Notes under the pieces: generated by a model
What the model saw: the letters and a program-made list of their open reading frames with translations, nothing else
Told to the model about the DNA's origin: nothing
Database searches by the model: none
NCBI GenBank assembly: GCA_023418535.1
Contig: JAEZZN010000048.1
Span: forward strand, 1-7,862
Direction: 5' to 3'
Length of the DNA stretch: 7,862 nt
From: Bacillota bacterium
GTDB lineage: Bacteria; Bacillota_A; Clostridia; Tissierellales; Peptoniphilaceae
In this document: positions 6,378 to 7,862 of the stretch, piece after piece
How the letters are laid out: every line of letters starts with the position of its first letter
How positions within the stretch are numbered: the first letter of the stretch is position 1
Position numbers and translations under genes: made by a program

Positions 6378-7535
6378 ATGAAATTTAATAGATTTGAAAA
6401 TAGAGTATGGCTTTCTACACCAACAATACATGCTGAAGAACAACAATTTGTAAAAGAAGCTTTTGATACAAATTGGGTAGCTCCACTTGGACCAAATGTT
6501 GATGAATTTGAAAAAGTAGTTTCAGAATATTTAGGAGTAAAAGGCACTAGTGCAGTATCATCTGGTACAGCAGCACTTCATTTAGCTTATAAATTAGCGG
6601 GAATAGATAAGGATGATATAGTTTTAGTTCAAGACCTAACATTCTCAGCAACTATTAATCCAATAATTTATCAAAATGCTATACCGGTATTTATAGATTC
6701 TGAAAGAGAAACATGGAATATGGATCCAAGAGCTTTAGAAAAAGCATTTGAAAAATATGGTGATAGGGTAAAAGCTGTAATTTTAGTACATTTATATGGT
6801 GTTCCAGGAAAAGTAAAAGAAATTAAAGAAATATGTGACAGACACAATGTAACTCTTATAGAAGATGCAGCTGAAAGTTTAACAGCTAAATATGAAGGGA
6901 AACAGACCGGAACATTTGGTGAGTATGCAGCATTATCATTTAATGGAAATAAATTGATAACTACATCAGGTGGCGGAATGCTTGTATCACAGGATGCAGA
7001 ATCTGCAGAAAAAGCTAGATTCTGGGCAACTCAATCTAAAGAACCAGTTCCGTACTATTTGCACAAAGAATTAGGTTATAATTATAGAATGAGTAATGTA
7101 GTTGCAGGAATAGGGCGTGGTCAATTTTTACATGTAGAAGAACATAAAGATTTGAAAGTTGACATTTATAATAGATATAAATCAGGATTTGAAAATACAT
7201 CAATTTCTATGAATCCATATCTTAAAAATACTGAACCATCTCATTGGTTAAGTGCGATGTTAATTGATGAAGATATATTCAACAAAGGTTTAACACCAGA
7301 AAAAATGAGAGTATATCTCGAAGATTTAAATATAGAAACAAGAAGAACATGGAATCCTATGCATTTACAACCATATTTTGAAAAATATGATTTTATAAAA
7401 GTTGAAGATGAAGCGGTTTCAAAAGATATATTTGACAGAGGACTTTGTTTACCATCAGATATCAAAATGTCTGAAGAAGATCAAGAAAAAGTTATTGAAA
7501 TAATAAATGACTTTGTTAGTGAATTTGTAGGTTAA
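6378..7535 (+). CDS. PLP-dependent sugar aminotransferase (DegT/DnrJ/EryC1/StrS family, EpsN/PglE-like)
   Basis: A 385-residue cytoplasmic enzyme of normal family length. It carries SSGTAALHLA at 61-70 (phosphate binding), IEDAAE at 161-166 with D163 contacting the PLP ring nitrogen, SFNGNK at 187-192 with K192 as the expected Schiff-base lysine, TSGGGML at 196-202, and GYNYRMSN at 233-240. All key residues are present. The family transfers an amino group, usually from glutamate, to a keto-sugar nucleotide. Placed directly after a 4,6-dehydratase, it should aminate C4 of the UDP-4-keto-6-deoxy sugar, giving a UDP-4-amino-4,6-dideoxy-HexNAc. The ATG at 6378 follows an AGGGG site at 6368-6372 that overlaps the upstream stop. 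Only one base separates its stop from the next ATG. The reaction is inferred from context; the family is clear. Confidence 0.93.
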   Translation: MKFNRFENRVWLSTPTIHAEEQQFVKEAFDTNWVAPLGPNVDEFEKVVSEYLGVKGTSAVSSGTAALHLAYKLAGIDKDDIVLVQDLTFSATINPIIYQNAIPVFIDSERETWNMDPRALEKAFEKYGDRVKAVILVHLYGVPGKVKEIKEICDRHNVTLIEDAAESLTAKYEGKQTGTFGEYAALSFNGNKLITTSGGGMLVSQDAESAEKARFWATQSKEPVPYYLHKELGYNYRMSNVVAGIGRGQFLHVEEHKDLKVDIYNRYKSGFENTSISMNPYLKNTEPSHWLSAMLIDEDIFNKGLTPEKMRVYLEDLNIETRRTWNPMHLQPYFEKYDFIKVEDEAVSKDIFDRGLCLPSDIKMSEEDQEKVIEIINDFVSEFVG

Positions 7536-7536
7536 A

Positions 7537-7862
7537 ATGAAAGTAATTAAAAGGATATTTGATATCATTTCAAGCTTTATAGCGATAAGTATTTTAAGTC
7601 CCTTTTTACTTCTTTTCGGTATATTAATTAAATTAGATTCAAAGGGACCTATACTCTTTAAGCAAAAGCGATTAGGGAAAAATGGAAAAGTATTTACTAT
7701 TTATAAGTTTAGAACCATGATAGTGAATGCAGAACATATTGGTGATGGTTTATCTATTAAATCTGACAAAGACCCAAGAATTACCAAGGTTGGAGGTTTC
7801 TTTAGAAAGACATCTATTGATGAATTACCACAACTATTCAATGTGTTTTTGGGTGATATGAG
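7537..7862 (+). CDS. Polyprenyl-phosphate sugar-1-phosphate transferase (EpsL/PglC-like), 3' end cut by the window
   Basis: The frame is open from ATG 7537 to the window end, giving 108 residues. It starts directly with KRIFDI and one hydrophobic helix (about 8-32), so it is the short monotopic form without a large N-terminal membrane domain. Signatures of the bacterial sugar transferase family run in order: KGPILFKQKRLGKNGKVF (36-53), YKFRTM (56-61), DPRITKVGGFFRKTSIDELP (79-98) and NVFLGDM (102-108). D95-E96 matches the catalytic Asp-Glu pair of PglC-type enzymes. These enzymes move a sugar-1-phosphate from a UDP-sugar to undecaprenyl phosphate on the inner membrane face and so start repeat-unit assembly. 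The start is one base after the aminotransferase stop, with only a weak GTAGG site inside that gene, which suggests translational coupling. The accepted sugar is probably the product of the two preceding enzymes, but this is inferred. Confidence 0.93.
   Translation, partial: MKVIKRIFDIISSFIAISILSPFLLLFGILIKLDSKGPILFKQKRLGKNGKVFTIYKFRTMIVNAEHIGDGLSIKSDKDPRITKVGGFFRKTSIDELPQLFNVFLGDM

Noticed and set aside
6281..6547. Minus-strand open frame of 88 codons
   Set aside because: Antisense across the dehydratase/aminotransferase junction, with no recognisable domain.
7241..7465. Minus-strand open frame of 74 codons
   Set aside because: Antisense to the aminotransferase and lacking motifs.

Overview
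The window reads as chromosomal DNA from a low-GC Gram-positive bacterium (Firmicutes/Bacillota, perhaps an anaerobic coccus or clostridial relative). The support is the very AT-rich coding DNA, strong AGGAGG-type ribosome sites, sigma-A-like promoters, and a LytR-CpsA-Psr (LCP) protein leading a surface-polysaccharide operon. The genus is inference and cannot be fixed from these bases.

Layout. Positions 1-126 hold a compact, GC-richer, highly folded non-coding stretch: nested stems followed by a perfect 11-bp hairpin. It looks like the right end of an IS200/IS605-type element and the scaffold of a TnpB-associated guide RNA (omegaRNA), with any transposase or tnpB gene lying to the left, outside the window. 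Positions 147-2683 carry a two-gene minus-strand operon: a membrane-bound O-acyltransferase (MBOAT, AlgI/DltB type) followed 8 bp later by a membrane-anchored SGNH/DHHW (AlgX/AlgJ-like) protein. Positions 2684-2826 are a divergent promoter region with a recognisable promoter on each strand. From 2827 to the right edge runs a tightly packed plus-strand operon: an LCP glycopolymer ligase, a membrane nucleotide-sugar 4,6-dehydratase (CapD/PglF/EpsC type), a PLP-dependent sugar aminotransferase (DegT/EpsN/PglE type), and the start of a polyprenyl-phosphate sugar-1-phosphate transferase (EpsL/PglC type), cut by the window end.

How they fit together. The dehydratase and aminotransferase would turn a UDP-HexNAc (probably UDP-GlcNAc) into a UDP-4-amino-4,6-dideoxy sugar, a bacillosamine-type precursor. 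The phosphoglycosyl transferase would load the first sugar onto undecaprenyl phosphate. The LCP protein would attach the finished polymer to the cell wall. The divergent MBOAT/SGNH pair is well placed to O-acetylate the exported polymer. This is therefore the left end of a capsule or cell-wall glycopolymer locus. Polymerase, flippase, acetyltransferase and further glycosyltransferases are not in view and would be expected to the right. The individual families are known. The less ordinary points are the folded element at the left edge, the altered DHHW motif, and an insertion in the dehydratase catalytic domain.
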